Shown: positions 1 through 12,344, counted from the first letter of the stretch. The stretch: DNA of 64,000 nt from Adiantum capillus-veneris (GCA_014529385.2 CM043953.1:115041549-115105548); one strand, 5' to 3'. Notes: generated by a model from the sequence alone, not told the origin. Numbers and translations are program-made.

Positions 1-605
1 TCCTCACGACTAGCTTTCCACCAAAATGGAGGCTCTGTTACTGTCTCAATTTCTACTATGTTTGTAAGTTTCCGCCTTTCCTCTAAGATATCTTTCTCCA
101 CTAAGTCCTGGTAATTGGATATTGTCGGGAACTTCTACAGTCCAGTCACTCCTCTAATTGTTTCTATTCTCAGTGTTATTTGCGGTTAAGTATTAAGGTC
201 CTTCCAGTTAAGCTTTCAGTCAAGCTTCTCGTCGGAGTGGTTTTGTTCAGTTTGACAAGTGGAATCTGCTTGGGGACTCTTGGGGACTCTGCTTAGATGG
301 CAATTGGGATAATGAACAAGGTGTAATCAAGGACTTGACTTGATGAGACTCCCAATGCCATACTGTCTATGGGAAGAATATGGTAGAGTTTATGTCAAAG
401 AACTTTGATTCCAATAGCAGAAAAAACCTTTGGTGCCATTAAACTTTCAACTTTGCTGTAGGAACCTTAATCTCCTAATGAGTCAAAATTACCCTCCCTT
501 TTATCTGCTCGAGATTTGTAGCTGCTCAAAAATTAGCACTTTGTACCTTCTCTTTGCTTCTGCTATCACTTTTATCACTTTGTACCGAGTGTGATCGGTT
601 AGCCC
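1..605. other. intergenic, no gene seen
   Basis: No open frame with coding character and no repeat structure was recognised here. The stretch leads into the C-rich minisatellite. Confidence 0.5.
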
Positions 606-1222
606 TACCTATCCCAACCCCAAACCCCTCGCCCCTAACCTCTCCACAAACACACTCACCCCTACTCTATACCAACCCCTCGCCCCTACCCTCCCTTACT
701 TCCCTCGCCCTTACCTGCCCTCAACCCCCTAGCCCCTACCCACTATCTCCTCCCTCGCCCCTATCCACTTATTCCCCCTCGCCCTTACCTACCCTCAACT
801 CCCTCGCCCCTATCCACTATTTTCCCCCTCGCCCATACCCACTCTCTCCCCCCTCGCCCCTATCCACTATTTTCCCCCTCGCCCCTACCCACCCTCAACC
901 CCCTCGCCCATACCCACTCTCTCCCCCCTCGCCCCTATCCACTATCTCCCCCCTCGCCCCTATCCACTTATTCCCCCTCGCCCTTACCTACCCTCAACCC
1001 CCTCGCCCCTATCCACTATTTTCCCCCTCGCCCATACCCACTCTCTCCCCCTCGCCCCTATCCACTATTTTCCCCCTCGCCCCTACCCACCCTCAACCCC
1101 CTCGCCCATACCCACTCTCTCCCCCCTCGCCCTTATCCTCTAAATATCCCTCGACCCTACCTCCCTTACTCCCTCGCCCCTATCCTATACGCATCCCCTC
1201 GCCCTTAACCTACCTAAACCCC
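606..1222. repeat. C-rich minisatellite (CCCCTCGCCC core)
   Basis: The core CCCCTCGCCC recurs every 20-30 bp, separated by variants of TATCCACTATTTT, TACCCACTCTCT and TTACCTACCCTCAA. A higher-order copy is visible: the block starting ctatccactta at 761 returns at 960, a period of about 199 bp. An open frame (554-1342, +) runs through it, but its product is only a low-complexity Pro/Ser/Leu repeat produced by the array, so it is not treated as a gene. One strand is almost pure C/T. Confidence 0.9.
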
Positions 1223-1433
1223 TCGCCCAATTCCGCCTGCATCCATCGATTAGCAATCAGAACCCATTGTTTTCAATCCATCGCGTGCTTTAAAACAGCC
1301 ATAGCTTTTTTAACTCATCATCCGCTGCCTCCATCACTTTGAAAGGACAAGCTATTCGTTTCTTGCGTATTCAAGATTTTTCAGAGTTAGCACTGCACAC
1401 TGCAGATTGACACAACTAGGAATTCTCTTTACA

Positions 1434-3767
1434 ATGGCTGGAACAAGCAAGCAAGTAAGGAAAAAAAAAGCTCTCTCCCAGAGAGGCCAACTGAGACATC
1501 CCAAAGTTCTGCACAGGCAGAGGATGTGGATACATCCAGCCATGGCCTCACTGATGTGTCCTCCACCGATCACAGTGATGAAAATTACAAGGAGTCCGAA
1601 TCAAGCTCTGCTTCAGACTCCGAGTCTTCGAGCAACGAGGAAGAGGAAGAGGATGAAGAAGAAGAAGCTGTAAAGAACCAAAAGAAGAGAAAAGCCATCA
1701 TGCAGGTATTGGGTCATCCAATTCCTCGGCCTCCTTCTTCCAAGACCCAAACCAAGTTCACATTGAACTTCCATCTGCAGCAGCCTCATCCGTCGCTTCG
1801 AGAAGTCCTATCAAAAGACCAGCTACACAAGCTAGCATTGTCAGCATTAGCAGACATCGATCTGCCTTCGGATATTCCCATGGATATGGTACATGCACTC
1901 CTCAAGTTTTTTCCCAAAGTCAGAGGACACCCACTGACTGCTACACAAATAGGTAACGCCTTGGGGATGACAACTTTTCCTGCAGTGAAACCAGCTACGC
2001 GCACCTATTCCCAACTTTCGAAAGATGCGACAATCGAGGCATGCAAAGAACTACTCAGTACGAATCATGCTGGCTATGCAAGGAATAAACAGCTCTGGTC
2101 CATTTTCAAGTATTACTTTTTGGTCAGAGATCCTAAAGTCGGCAAGGGCAAGGGCAAGGGCAAGGGCAGATGTGACGTGCCTACTATATTCTCGCACTGC
2201 GAAGGCCTATACTGCCTCATCCACACCATCCCATGTGGCTTTCATCAAATTTTATTAGCTTTCAATGCTTCGCAGCTCCGATGTTGGCCTGGGTGATTAA
2301 TATACCTGTTAGTCCTATGGATGTGGATGCGGCGATGCAGCGTAAAAGCTCTAAGGGAAAAGGGAAAGATATTGAACAAACAAAGGATCTATATGAAAAG
2401 CCAAAGAAAAAGAGGGCAAAGGTAGTGAAGGACACAGTAGCATCTTTAGTATCCCTGCCAGTCTCCGAAAGCCAACAGCTTCGAGTGAAGCAACCAGTTC
2501 GACGTTCCTCACATACGGTCACTACTGATTCGATGGTACGTTCAGGTGGTCCAGATCACACTATGCATGTCACAGCTGTGACTTCTACAGTGTGTGTTCC
2601 TCTCTCTACTGCTGCTATTTTTACACCTACCACAGTGACTAGCTCCCATGTCCCAGTGGCAATTGCTTCTTCTCCTATGCGTAGTCCTGCGGCAACCACT
2701 CCTACCATCTCTACTTCGACAGAGAGGCATGCTCCTAGTCCACCGCGAGCAGTGCCACTTGTCACACCAGTCCCACCAGCAGTCCCACCAGTTGTACCAC
2801 TCTCCAGCTCTCTTCACCCTGACACTATTACAGGACCTTCTACAGGATCGAACTCTACATCATTTTTTCGGCTATCGGAGGATATATTGCAGGAGTCTAG
2901 GCAAGCCATTGCCACCATTGAGCTGGGAGCAGAGCGTTTAGCAGCCACACACCAGCGTCACACAGCTACTTACGCAACTATGGAGGGAGCTCTGAAGGTT
3001 GCTGAGAGCGCCATCGCGGATAGGGATGCCACTATTTTCGCACTCCAGCAGGCCCTGAAGTTAAAGTCTCAAGTGATTAGTGACCTTCAGAATCAACTAC
3101 AAGGATTTAGAGAATTGCTGTTACAGGAAAATAGGGCAACGTAGCCTACGATGATGGGTATGGGATATGGGTGGAATGGAGCAGGTACACCAGTGCAGCA
3201 TGCAGCAATGGATCCTTCTCAACAGTTTATGAGACTTTACTCACAGACTCCAGTTCCCGTTCAGTACTACAACCAACAACAACAGTATCCTCCTCCTCAG
3301 GGGTTTCAGTCTTCACCATTGCATCAGATGCAAAATATGACTTGTTGTGATGGAGTTACTGGAGCACATCGGCATGGCTGTGTTACTCGACGTCCTCAGT
3401 ACACTACAGGATAGGTGCTACCATCGGCTCAGCAGCAGGTGGTTGGTCATTTCTCAGGAAACACACTTACTGACAGGGAGCTCGCATACAGCAAGGCCCC
3501 ACAATCGATTTGATGGCCCCACCTCCAGAGGCTGATCCTTCGGATGCAGCAGTGGCCACCACTCTATCTCTTGGATGACAGATCCAGGAACTCACCATTG
3601 TACATACTAGTAGTTTTCTTTCAAAGTTTCAGTCTTCCTCTCACCGAGACGGTGAGCGGTCTTGTGGCGGGCAACCTGTAGCAGGGCTACAGTCACTTCA
3701 CAGGACAGGTAGTTGGACAGTTAGCTACAGTTGGTCTGGTTCACACTGGACGGACCCTTTGGGCTAG
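1434..3767 (+). pseudogene. broken gag-like or unknown Gln-rich coiled-coil protein
   Basis: A likely start is the ATG at 1434, followed by a nine-A run (1461-1469) that puts the next part (1526-2296) in another frame. That part reads as an acidic Ser/Glu tract, then a compact folded-looking segment, then (GK)n at about 2140-2170. A second frame, 2233-3414, carries a basic segment, a Ser/Thr/Pro-rich linker, a coiled coil (about 2860-3140) and a Gln-rich stretch with QQQQYPPPQ. It is cut by in-frame TAG at 3142 and ends in TAG at 3412; coding-like sequence continues past this to 3767 with one frameshift. The order acidic, folded, linker, coiled coil, Gln-rich would suit a retroelement structural protein, but I recognise no family and see no zinc knuckle. 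The stops would be Gln codons after C-to-T change. Confidence 0.45.
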
Positions 3768-4264
3768 GAGTGACACGTGGTAGGGTACCTACGGTGGTCT
3801 AGTGGACATCGTGGCCAGGTCACCACCACCACTCAGTTTGGAGATAGACTTAGCTGGCTGGACATTTATGGGCCGTTGGTGGCTCTTATGGTTGTACATA
3901 TGAGTAGTCGTGTTTTGGGGCAGTTCTATCTTATCTTGCACGTAGTCGTCTAGAGGAAGTCTTACACAGAGCACTGCTTCACCATCCTTGCACATCTGAG
4001 CCTCGACACCCCATTTGTACCTGTGAGTCTTGGGCTGGAGCGGAGTGTACTGCCACGCCAGAGTCTGTACATGGTTCTTTGAGCTAGTCGAGTCCACATG
4101 TTCTGGTCCACTGTTGTGTCTCTGTTGTTATCCATTGTTTCTGTGTTGTTATCCATTGTTTCTGTGTTTCATTCTGTTTGAGAGAGTTTTCATTTGTTTG
4201 AGTAAGATTGTCACGCACATTGCACTGAGGGGCACCCACACTGTAGAGAGCACGACACATTATC
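3768..4264. other. intergenic, no gene seen
   Basis: It contains the short tandem repeat CTGTGTTGTTATCCATTGTTT near 4120-4165. No coding region is supported. Confidence 0.45.
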
Positions 4265-4607
4265 CGCGCTACAAAAAGCGAGTACTGCTCTATCATGCAT
4301 GTGCCAGTTTGCATTTATATATCACCTTTGTTTGTTTCAAGAAGCTTGAACTGATTTAGAAGGGCTCTAAATGTATTTGTGAGTCTATGCTTGTGAAAGG
4401 AGACTTTCTTGCGTCACATTCTATGGCTAGAAGCTGCACTTGTGGCTTTCACCTTCCTTTTAGATCAGAGCCGGATATGATTGCGGACTGATGGAAGGTT
4501 GTTAATATGGTTTCTTTTCTCCAAATGTAGAATCATCGACCTGCGTCCGAGGCAATCAGCTTGAGGAGGCTCTCCATTTCTGGATCTCTAGGGAACAGCT
4601 ACAAGAA

Positions 4608-4745
4608 AGGTGCTTCAACAACACCTCTACAGCGTCGCCTTTTGAGTAGAGACCCATGACTAGGTACATGTAGAATAGGTGCTTCAACAACACCTCTACA
4701 ACGTCGCCTTTTAAGTAGAGACCCATGACTAGGTACATGTAGAAT
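4608..4745. repeat. 69-bp tandem duplication
   Basis: Two nearly identical 69-bp copies (4608-4676 and 4677-4745) occur in the first unit of the array. The other units have the segment once. Confidence 0.9.
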
Positions 4746-4955
4746 GCCGGTGCTTGCTGTCGTTTCAAAGAATGTCGATGCCACTATCACACGGCCGATC
4801 GCCAAAGATCACTGCAAGGGCAACACTAAGCCTTTAGAGCCTGTATATGCTCTTCCTAATAGTGCTCCTAGACCTCAAGTGCAAGATTCCAAAGCTCTGG
4901 TCAATCGTTCAACTCTAGATCACAGGCGTCTCCTGCCGTATGCTGAATCAAGGCG

Positions 4956-4957
<2 letters not shown>

Positions 4958-4988
<31 letters not shown>
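4958..4988. repeat. (CT)n microsatellite
   Basis: Pure CT run that replaces the extra block in unit 1 of the array. Confidence 0.95.
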
Positions 4989-4991
<3 letters not shown>

Positions 4992-5699
4992 AATGGCAGT
5001 TAGAAGTCTCGCTTTTTGCCAATCCTATGGAAAGGTCTAGGGCTGCCCCTTCTTAGGAGGCGCTCTCCTTGCCCATAACCGATTGCCACGACCGTCATGG
5101 CTCCCTTATTGTGCTTTTTGGCCTCAGGTAGAGCTTCCTCGCTATATTCGGCTCAATTTTCTACCTGTGTGTTTGGATGTCATGTTGTCAAGCTAGTGAA
5201 AACACAGTAATCATGTGTTCTAGCTGTATGAGTTTCTCTGCATGCTCTGAGGGGGCTTTGAAGCCTGTTCAGCTTGGAATCATCTTTGTACCGGTGTCTA
5301 GTTGCCTTTACAATTCTCGTTCAACGTTTCTTGTGTTTCTTAGGAAAGCCAGTACTGCTCTGTCATGCCTCCGTTTGTTTCAAGAAGCTTGAGCTGATTC
5401 AGAAGGGCTCTAAATGGATTTGTGAGGCAGTGCCTGTGAAAGAAGACTTACCTGCATCACATTCTATGGCTAGAAGCTGCACCTGCAGCTTTCACCTTCC
5501 TTTTAGATCAGAGCCCGATATAGTTTCAGACTAATGGAAGGTTTTTGGTATGGTGTCTTTTCTCTAAATGTTACGTCTGAGACAATCAGCTTGAGGAGTC
5601 TCTCCATTTCTGGATCTTTGAGGAACAATTGCAATAAAGGTGCTTCAACAACACCTCTATATTGTTGCCTTTTGAGTGGAGACTCGTGACCAAGTACAT

Positions 5700-6204
5700 G
5701 TAGAACGTCGGTGCCTATTGCCGTTTCAAAGAATGTCGATGCCACTATCACATGGCCAATTGCCAAAGATAACGGCAAGGGCTGCACTAAGCCATCAGAG
5801 CCTGTGTATGCTCTTCCCAATAGTGCTCCTAGACCTTGAGACCAAGACTTCAAAGCTCTAGTCAATCCTTCAACTCTAGATCACAGGCGTCTCCTACCAT
5901 ATGCTGAATGGAGGCACACGGAGTTTCATGCCACCACCAGAGGAAAACCAATCGCCAATTTCATTGAGAAACTTGAACGGCGTGCAAGGGTGTGTGGCAT
6001 TTGAAGAGCATGGTAGTGGCTTTCATGATGTGTCATCAGGTAGAGTTTTTGTGTCCTGAGGCAAGTGCCAAGTACGACGAAACCACCATGGATTCTTTGG
6101 ATTGTCTATCAGAAGAGCATTTTCAGCCCATTGTTCAATCTACCATCTTTCTTGGGTTTGAGATGGAGGGTTACATTGTTGTTAAGTCTCAGGTGTATCT
6201 TTAG
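5700..6204 (+). pseudogene. coding-like block of the array, unknown
   Basis: In several array units the plus strand carries a similar peptide with the motifs SKNVDATIT, KDHCKG and PVYALPNS, followed by a segment with STLDHRRLLPYAE. Units with the extra block continue with KYDETTMDSL and LSEEHFQPI (here to 6204, and again at 8323-8610). Frames are broken between blocks in every copy. Protein-level conservation suggests that a gene fragment was captured and amplified, but the minus strand also reads fairly openly, so even the strand is uncertain. Confidence 0.3.
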
Positions 6205-7348
6205 TCCAAGCACTCCGGCATCAATTTAGGCTCTTACTCACTTCCAAATTGCAGTAGCACACATATACATTATAGTCACAAGCGAATGGCCTGTTTTGTG
6301 GTATGGGATTCTGTCATGCCATGTGTCAGAAGCAGCTCCATCCGGCAGTGTGCATTGGGCTTGACGTAGCGAGGAGAGAGAAGCCGGTAGAAAATTTTAC
6401 ATTTGGGCAGAACAATGGTGGTAGTTAGAAGTCTCGCTTTTTGCCCAATCGGATGGAAAGGTCTGGGGCTGCCCCTTCTTCTCAAGAGGCACCCTCGTTG
6501 CTCGTAACTGATTGCCATGGCTGTCATTGCTCCCTTATTGTGCTTTCTAGACCTCAGGTAGAGCTTCATCTCTATATTTGGCTTAATTTTCTACGTGTGT
6601 TTGGATGTCATGCTCTCAAGCTGGTAGAAACGCAGTAATCATGTGTTCTAGCTGTATGAATTTCTTTGCATGCTCTAAGGGGGCTTTGAAGCCTGTTCTG
6701 CTTGGAATCATCTTTTTACCGATGGCTAGCGTTTCTTGGGAAAGCCAGTACTGCTCTGTCATGCATGTGTCAGCTTGCATTTATATATCGCCTCTGTTTG
6801 TTTCAAGAAGCTTGAGCTGATTCAGAAAGGCTCTAAATGTATTTGTGAGTCTGTGCCTTGAAAGGAGACTTACCTACGTCACATTCTATGGCTAGAAGCT
6901 ACACCTACAGCTTCCTTTTAGATCAGAGCTCAATATAGTTGCGGATTGATGGAAGGTTTTTGGTATGGTGTCTTTTCTCTAAATGTAGAATCATCCGCCT
7001 GCGTCTGAGGCAATCATCTTGAGGAGGCTCTCCATTTTTGGATCTCTGAGGAACGCCTGCGATAAAGATGCGTCAACAACACCTCTACAGCATTGCCTTT
7101 TGAGTGGAGACCCGTGACCAGGTACATGTAGAACACCAGTGCCTACTTCCGTTTCAAAGAATGTCGATGCCACTATCACATGGCCGATCACCAAAGATCA
7201 CTGCAAGGGCAACACTAAGCCTTTAGAGCCTGTGTATGCTCTTCCCAATAGCTCTCCAAGACCTCAAGCGCAAGATTCCAAAGCTCTGGTCAATCGTTCA
7301 ACTCTAGATCACAAGCGTCTCCTATCGTAAGCTGAATCAAGGTGCCCC

Positions 7349-7351
<3 letters not shown>

Positions 7352-7382
<31 letters not shown>
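7352..7382. repeat. (CT)n microsatellite
   Basis: Pure CT run at the end of array unit 3, in the same place as in unit 1. Confidence 0.95.
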
Positions 7383-7384
<2 letters not shown>

Positions 7385-9094
7385 GGTTGTGGCAGTTAGA
7401 AGTCTTGCTTTTTGGCAATCCGATGGAAAGGTCTGGGACTGCCCTTTCTTCTCATGAGGCGCCCTCCTTGCCCATAACCGATTGCCATGGCCGTCATCGC
7501 TTCCTTATTGTGCATTTTGGACCTCAGGTAGAGCTTTCTTGCTATATTCGACTCAATTTTCTACCTGTGTGTTGGATGTCGTGTTGTTAAGCTGGTAAAA
7601 ATGCAGTAATCATGTGTTCTAGCTGTATGAGTTTCTCTGCATGCTCTGAGGGGGTTTTAAAGCCTATTCATCTTGGAATCATCTCTGTACTGATGTGGCT
7701 AATTTCCATTACAATTCATGTTTAGCATTTCTTGCGTTTCTTGGGAAAGCCAGTACTACTTTGTCATGCATCAGCTTGCATTTATATATCACCTCTGTTT
7801 ATTTCAAGAAACTTGAGCTGATTCAGAAGGGCTCTAAATGTATTTGTGAGTTTGTTACCTGTGTCACATTCTATGGCTAGAAGCTGCACCTGCAGCATTC
7901 AGCTTTCTTTTAGATCAGAGCCCGATATAGTTTTGGACTGATGGAAGGTTTTTGGTATGGTGTCTTTTCTCTAAATGTAGAATCATTGGCATGCGTCTGA
8001 GGAAATCAGCTTGAGAAGACTCTCTATTTTTGGATCTCTGGGGAACAGCTCTGTGATAAAGGTGCTTCAACAACACCTCTATAGTGTCGCCTTTTGAGTG
8101 GAGACCCATGACAAGGTACATGTAGAACGCCGGTGCCTACTGCCATTTCAAAGAATGTCGATGCAACTATCACATGGCCGATCGCCAAAGATCATTGCAA
8201 GGGCAGCACTAAGCCTTCAAAGCCTGTGTATGCTCTTCCCAATAGTGCTCCTAGACCTTGAACATAAGATTCCAAAGCCCTGGTCAGTCGTTCAACTCTA
8301 GATCACACGCGTCTCCAATTGTATGCTAAATCAAGGAGCATGGAGTTTCTTGCCACCACTAGAGGCACACCGATCTCCAATTTCACTAAGAAACTTGCAC
8401 AGCGTGCAACGGTGTATGGCATCTTCAGAGCATTGTAGTGGCTTTCATGATGTCTCATCAGGTGGAGTTTCTGTGCATCTCAAGACAGGTGCCAAGTACG
8501 ACAAAACCACCATGGATTCTTTGAACTGTCTATCAGAAGAGCATTTTCAGCCCATAATTCAATTTACCATCTTTCTTGGCTTTAAGATCGAGAGTTTCAT
8601 TGTCATTTAGTCTCAGGTGTATCTTCAGCCCAAGCACCCTGCCATCAATGTAAGCTATTAGTCACTTCCAAATTGCAGTAGCACACATATTCATTATAGT
8701 CACAAGCCCATGGCCTCTTTTGTGGTATGGGCTTCTGCTTTGACTTAGAAAAATATTGTTCATGCAAATGCTGGTGGTTTTCTATGGAAGTTAAATGTAA
8801 TGGGGCCGAAAGGAGTAATTTCAAAGGGTTGATGTAAAGAAATGGGAAACATGCCTCAAAATTTCTATCACAAGGAAAAGCCTGATATGAAGCACTGATA
8901 TGTGCTCTTTGCTAGTCTGGCTTTTTAACGGATACTTCTCATGGACTGTTTCATCTCTATCTATCTATATCTATATATCTTTACTAAATATAAAGGACAC
9001 AAGGATTCCGGCTTGCCACATGTTGCAAGCACGTTAATCCGGCCAGTGTGGTTTGCATCCCCCAATGACAAAGGCGACTACACAAGAAGGAGAA

Positions 9095-9119
9095 AGAGAG
9101 AGAGAGAGAGAGAGAGAGC
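9095..9119. repeat. (AG)n microsatellite
   Basis: AG run inside the sequence that interrupts the array. Confidence 0.95.
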
Positions 9120-9225
9120 AGTAGATACTACGGCCACACGTGACCAATTTTTTTTTGAAATGGAGCCGCTCTTTGACATCGACAGTCGCCGTTATAGGAA
9201 GGTGGTGCTCACAAAGCTTAGCCAA

Positions 9226-9228
<3 letters not shown>

Positions 9229-9269
<41 letters not shown>
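9229..9269. repeat. (AG)n microsatellite
   Basis: AG run directly before array unit 5. Confidence 0.95.
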
Positions 9270-9272
<3 letters not shown>

Positions 9273-10121
9273 ATTGGTTTGTAGAGAGAAAACGATGGTG
9301 GCAGTTAGAAGTCTCGCTTTTTGCCAGTCTGATGGAAAGGTCTGGGGCTGCCCCTTCTTCTTAGGAGGCATCCTCCTTGCCTGTAATTGATTGCCATGGC
9401 CGTCATCACTCCCTTATTGTGCGTTCTGGACCTCAGGTAGAGCTTCATCACTATATTTTGCTCAATTTTCTACCTGTGTGTTTGGATGCCGTGCTGTCAA
9501 GCTAGTAGAAATGCAGTAATATTGTGTTCTAGATGTAATGAGTTTCTTTGCAACACTGATGGGGCCTTGAAGCTTGTTCAGGTTGGAGTCATCTTGCACT
9601 TCTTGGGAAATCCAATACTGCTCTGTCATGCATGCCTCAGCTTTCATCTATATATCATCTCCGTTTGTTTCAAGAAGCTTGAGCTAATTTAGAAGGGCTC
9701 TAAATGTATTCTATGGCTAGAAGCTGGATCTTTGAGGAACAGCTGCGATGAAGGTGCTTCAACAACACCTTTACATCGTCACCTTTTGAGTGGAGACCCG
9801 TAACTAGGTACATAAAGAACGCCGGTGCCTACTTCCATTTCAAAGAATGTCGATGCCACTATCACATGGCCGATTGCCAAAGATCAATGCAAGGGCAGCA
9901 CCAAGCCTTCAAAGGCTATGTATGCTCTTCCCAATAGTGCTCCTAGACCTTGAACACAAGATTCCAAGGCTTTGGTCAGTCGTCAACTCTAGATCACAAC
10001 CGTCTTCTGCCTTATGCTGAATCGCCAATTTCATCGAGAAACTTGAACGGATTGCTGTAGAACAAGCTAGGACACGGCTCTACTCCTTTGGACCACTGAT
10101 TCCTATGAATGCTGGACAAAG

Positions 10122-10595
10122 ATGACTAACGAGAGCAAAGCCCTTCTTGCACTCGACAGAGTAAGTCTCCAAGAGGAGTTGGATGTAAAGCTAGATTTTC
10201 AGTTTGAAATACTCTTGAGTGCAAGCGGCGGTGTAAGAAAGCAATTACAGACCGCATTCAATGGATTGGATGAAAGGGTGGATTGCTTACAGACGAGCCT
10301 TGCAGACGAATACAATTCGAGATGGAAAAAGCTGAAATATAACCTTGATCAAGTAGGGACGCCGGATAGTGGCTTGAGGAAGAAGGGCACCTAGCTTGGG
10401 AAATCTGCAGACGGGTTGAGCTTATTGGAAGAAGCTACAGAGGTGGCTAGAGAGGACATCAGGCTCCTAATGGGATTGTTGATCGTCAAGAGAGATGCTG
10501 ACCTAATGCTCGCCAGGGATTTTCAGGACAGGCAAGCTATGCTTGCAATTTATCTGTTGTTCTATTGTTGGAGTAGTATATTGCCTTTGTTATAA
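10122..10595 (+). pseudogene. small helical protein with hydrophobic tail, one internal TAG
   Basis: One frame runs from the ATG at 10122 to the TAA at 10593-10595, broken only by TAG at 10392-10394. The predicted 157-codon product is mostly helical and charged (ELDVKLDFQFEILL, LDERVDCLQTSLADEY, EEATEVAREDIRLL) and ends in a hydrophobic stretch (MLAIYLLFYCWSSILPLL) that could anchor it in a membrane. The family is not recognised. Because the frame stays open after the TAG, either the stop is a recent C-to-T change of CAG or the gene is a fresh pseudogene. Confidence 0.45.
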
Positions 10596-10627
10596 ATGTG
10601 TGCATGTCTATGACCATGTTGTACCTA

Positions 10628-10809
10628 GGTGGTTAATTCTTATCTACCTGCTCCATTGACAAAGTTAAAAGAAAGATGTTTATCAAAGCATATCTTGTCA
10701 TGTTAGGTGAAATTTGGTGGTTAATTCTTATCTACTTCTCCATTGACAGAGTTCAAAGAAAGATGAAGGTTTATCAAAGCATATCTTGAAAGCTTAGGTG
10801 AAATTTGGT
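10628..10809. repeat. two-copy direct repeat, period about 88 bp
   Basis: GGTGGTTAATTCTTATCTAC starts at 10628 and again at 10716. Both copies continue through TTTATCAAAGCATATCTTG and end in GGTGAAATTTGG. Confidence 0.85.
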
Positions 10810-10823
10810 GCTTTTTTTTCCTG

Positions 10824-11048
10824 GTAGGATATGCCCAACTGGGGTAGGGCTAGAAAGCTCTGAGTTGTTTTTAGCATATGCTAGGCAACGGCATCTCTCC
10901 TAATGCAATGAACCTATGGGTGCATCGTGAACATGTGGTGACAAATCCCAGCCCTAACACCTTTAAGCAAGGGAGAGAGGCACCAAAATTTGATTTGGTC
11001 GACATGTATGGCAAATGTGGTGCACTTCAGAAAGCACAAAAAGTGCTT
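10824..11048 (+). pseudogene. PPR gene fragment
   Basis: The plus strand reads GYAQLG, then a stop-interrupted KALSCF, then MLGNGISPNAMN, and after a gap VDMYGKCGALQKAQKVL. These are typical consecutive pieces of plant PPR motifs (organelle RNA-binding proteins). It is too short and too broken to be functional, and it ends in an (AG)n run. Confidence 0.7.
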
Positions 11049-11283
11049 AGAGAGAGAGAGAGAGAGGAGAATCGAATGAACTCCAAACTTCATGAAACTT
11101 GAGGTTAGGGGACTCTAGACAATAGGGAACCTTTGCAAGCTTTGAAATCAACAAATGTAATATGTGGGTGGGTGAGAAATTGCAATCGTTGCCTCCTTTA
11201 ACAAAAGTCACAAACAATGTCCAAGGATTTGTGTTCAAGAGGTGAGCCAAGAAGGCACGAGGCCTCTGGCTGTTGGAGATGGT

Positions 11284-11285
<2 letters not shown>

Positions 11286-11323
<38 letters not shown>
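11286..11323. repeat. (AG)n microsatellite
   Basis: Pure AG run between PPR debris and AT-rich spacer. Confidence 0.95.
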
Positions 11324-11327
<4 letters not shown>

Positions 11328-11329
11328 CA

Positions 11330-12070
11330 TAGCAATAAGCATAGAAGAAGCCTTAAAACAGTCAATTTAATAATCAAATTACTTAATTAGGATGGTAATT
11401 ACAAAGCATGGCCATCAACAATGTAATAGAATCATGCAAGAGGATGTAAACACTTGTGAATGCATTAACGACAATTAACTTATTGAGAATTAGAGTAATT
11501 TAAGTGCTTTGGTGAGTTTGGAGCATGCAAAAACCTTAAAAATGGCTAAGGGTTTGCCAAAAACAAAGTTCAGGACAACCTCAAACTCCTCAAAGCTTCC
11601 CTGACTGCAAAACAAGCATAAATTGCATAGATGTTGAGCAAAGCTATGTTGACCTTTGACTCCTCTTCACCTTCTTCTTTAACCTTGCAACTGTACTTGC
11701 TAATCTTCACAAAGAAGAAAATCCAAAAAAAAAACTCCAAAAGACTAAAGAGCACACTTGTTCACATGCACATCATCTTCTCCACGAGCCTTCTCGAATC
11801 TCTCCTCTCTTTTTATAGCTTAATGCAATACTTTTTCTTTTGAGATTGAGGGAGGGACAATGACGGCACCGTCAGTGCCTTCCTTGCATATTTTGTTCCC
11901 AAAAAACCTTCTTTGTGAGACCCTTCATGAGCTAGGTAGTGAGAAGGGGCCCTAGCATAAGGGGGTGCCCTCCCAATTTCACAACAACACACCCAAGCGC
12001 CTCCACAACTCAAACGAGCCGCTCATGTGTCCCCAAGCCATGAAGCTCCAAGCTCTCTACTTCCTTTGAG
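11330..12070. other. intergenic, no gene seen
   Basis: AT-rich sequence with only short chance frames on both strands. Confidence 0.5.
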
Positions 12071-12080
12071 ATTTTTTTTT

Positions 12081-12099
12081 GGGGGGAGGGGGGGGGGGG
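12081..12099. repeat. poly-G tract
   Basis: G6-A-G12 preceded by T9. The plus strand could fold into a G-quadruplex. Confidence 0.9.
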
Positions 12100-12344
12100 T
12101 CACTCAAAAATATGTATGATAACACGTGAGTTCAGCAAAAGAGGTTAATTTCCGTTACAATGTTAATGAAATATACATACCAAAGGGTAATATAAATTCA
12201 AAAAGTAAAAATTGTTGATACATAAGGGGTTCTTTTACCAGAAAAGGTTGTACATAAGGAGTCTCTATATATGTAAAAAGATGTAAAATAGGGGGTATTT
12301 TAAATAGCCTCTTGAACGCACGTGCTATGTAGGATTTCTATATA

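Larger units (their letters stand above)
8979..9290 (+). mobile_element. Helitron-like 5' end (candidate)
   Basis: TCTTTACTAAATATAAAGG followed by ATTCCGGCTTGCCAC resembles Helitron 5' ends (TC start, short AT stretch, AAAGG). It matches the sequence at 41569, and both copies run into (AG)n within about 120 bp. It interrupts the tandem array between units 4 and 5. No 3' hairpin/CTRR end was identified. Confidence 0.35.
4265..10055. repeat. tandem array of five diverged 1-1.9 kb units
   Basis: The landmark TTTCAAGAAGCTTGA or a close variant lies near 4336, 5386, 6797, 7799 and 9665, and the landmark GTTAGAAGTCTCGCTTTTTG near 5000, 6427, 7396 and 9305. Each unit has the same block order. Alternate units end either in a short (CT)n run (4958, 7352) or in a 400-500 bp extra block (5905-6400 and 8330-8740), giving a higher-order dimer of about 2.4 kb. 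The first unit is truncated at its 5' side and the last has internal deletions. Both strands show short coding-like stretches but no intact frame, and I do not recognise the source sequence. Confidence 0.8.

Noticed and set aside
554-1342. 262-codon Pro/Ser/Leu-rich open frame
   Set aside because: It is produced by the C-rich minisatellite. Codon usage follows the repeat, and the period of 199 bp is not a multiple of three, so it does not look like a repeat protein.
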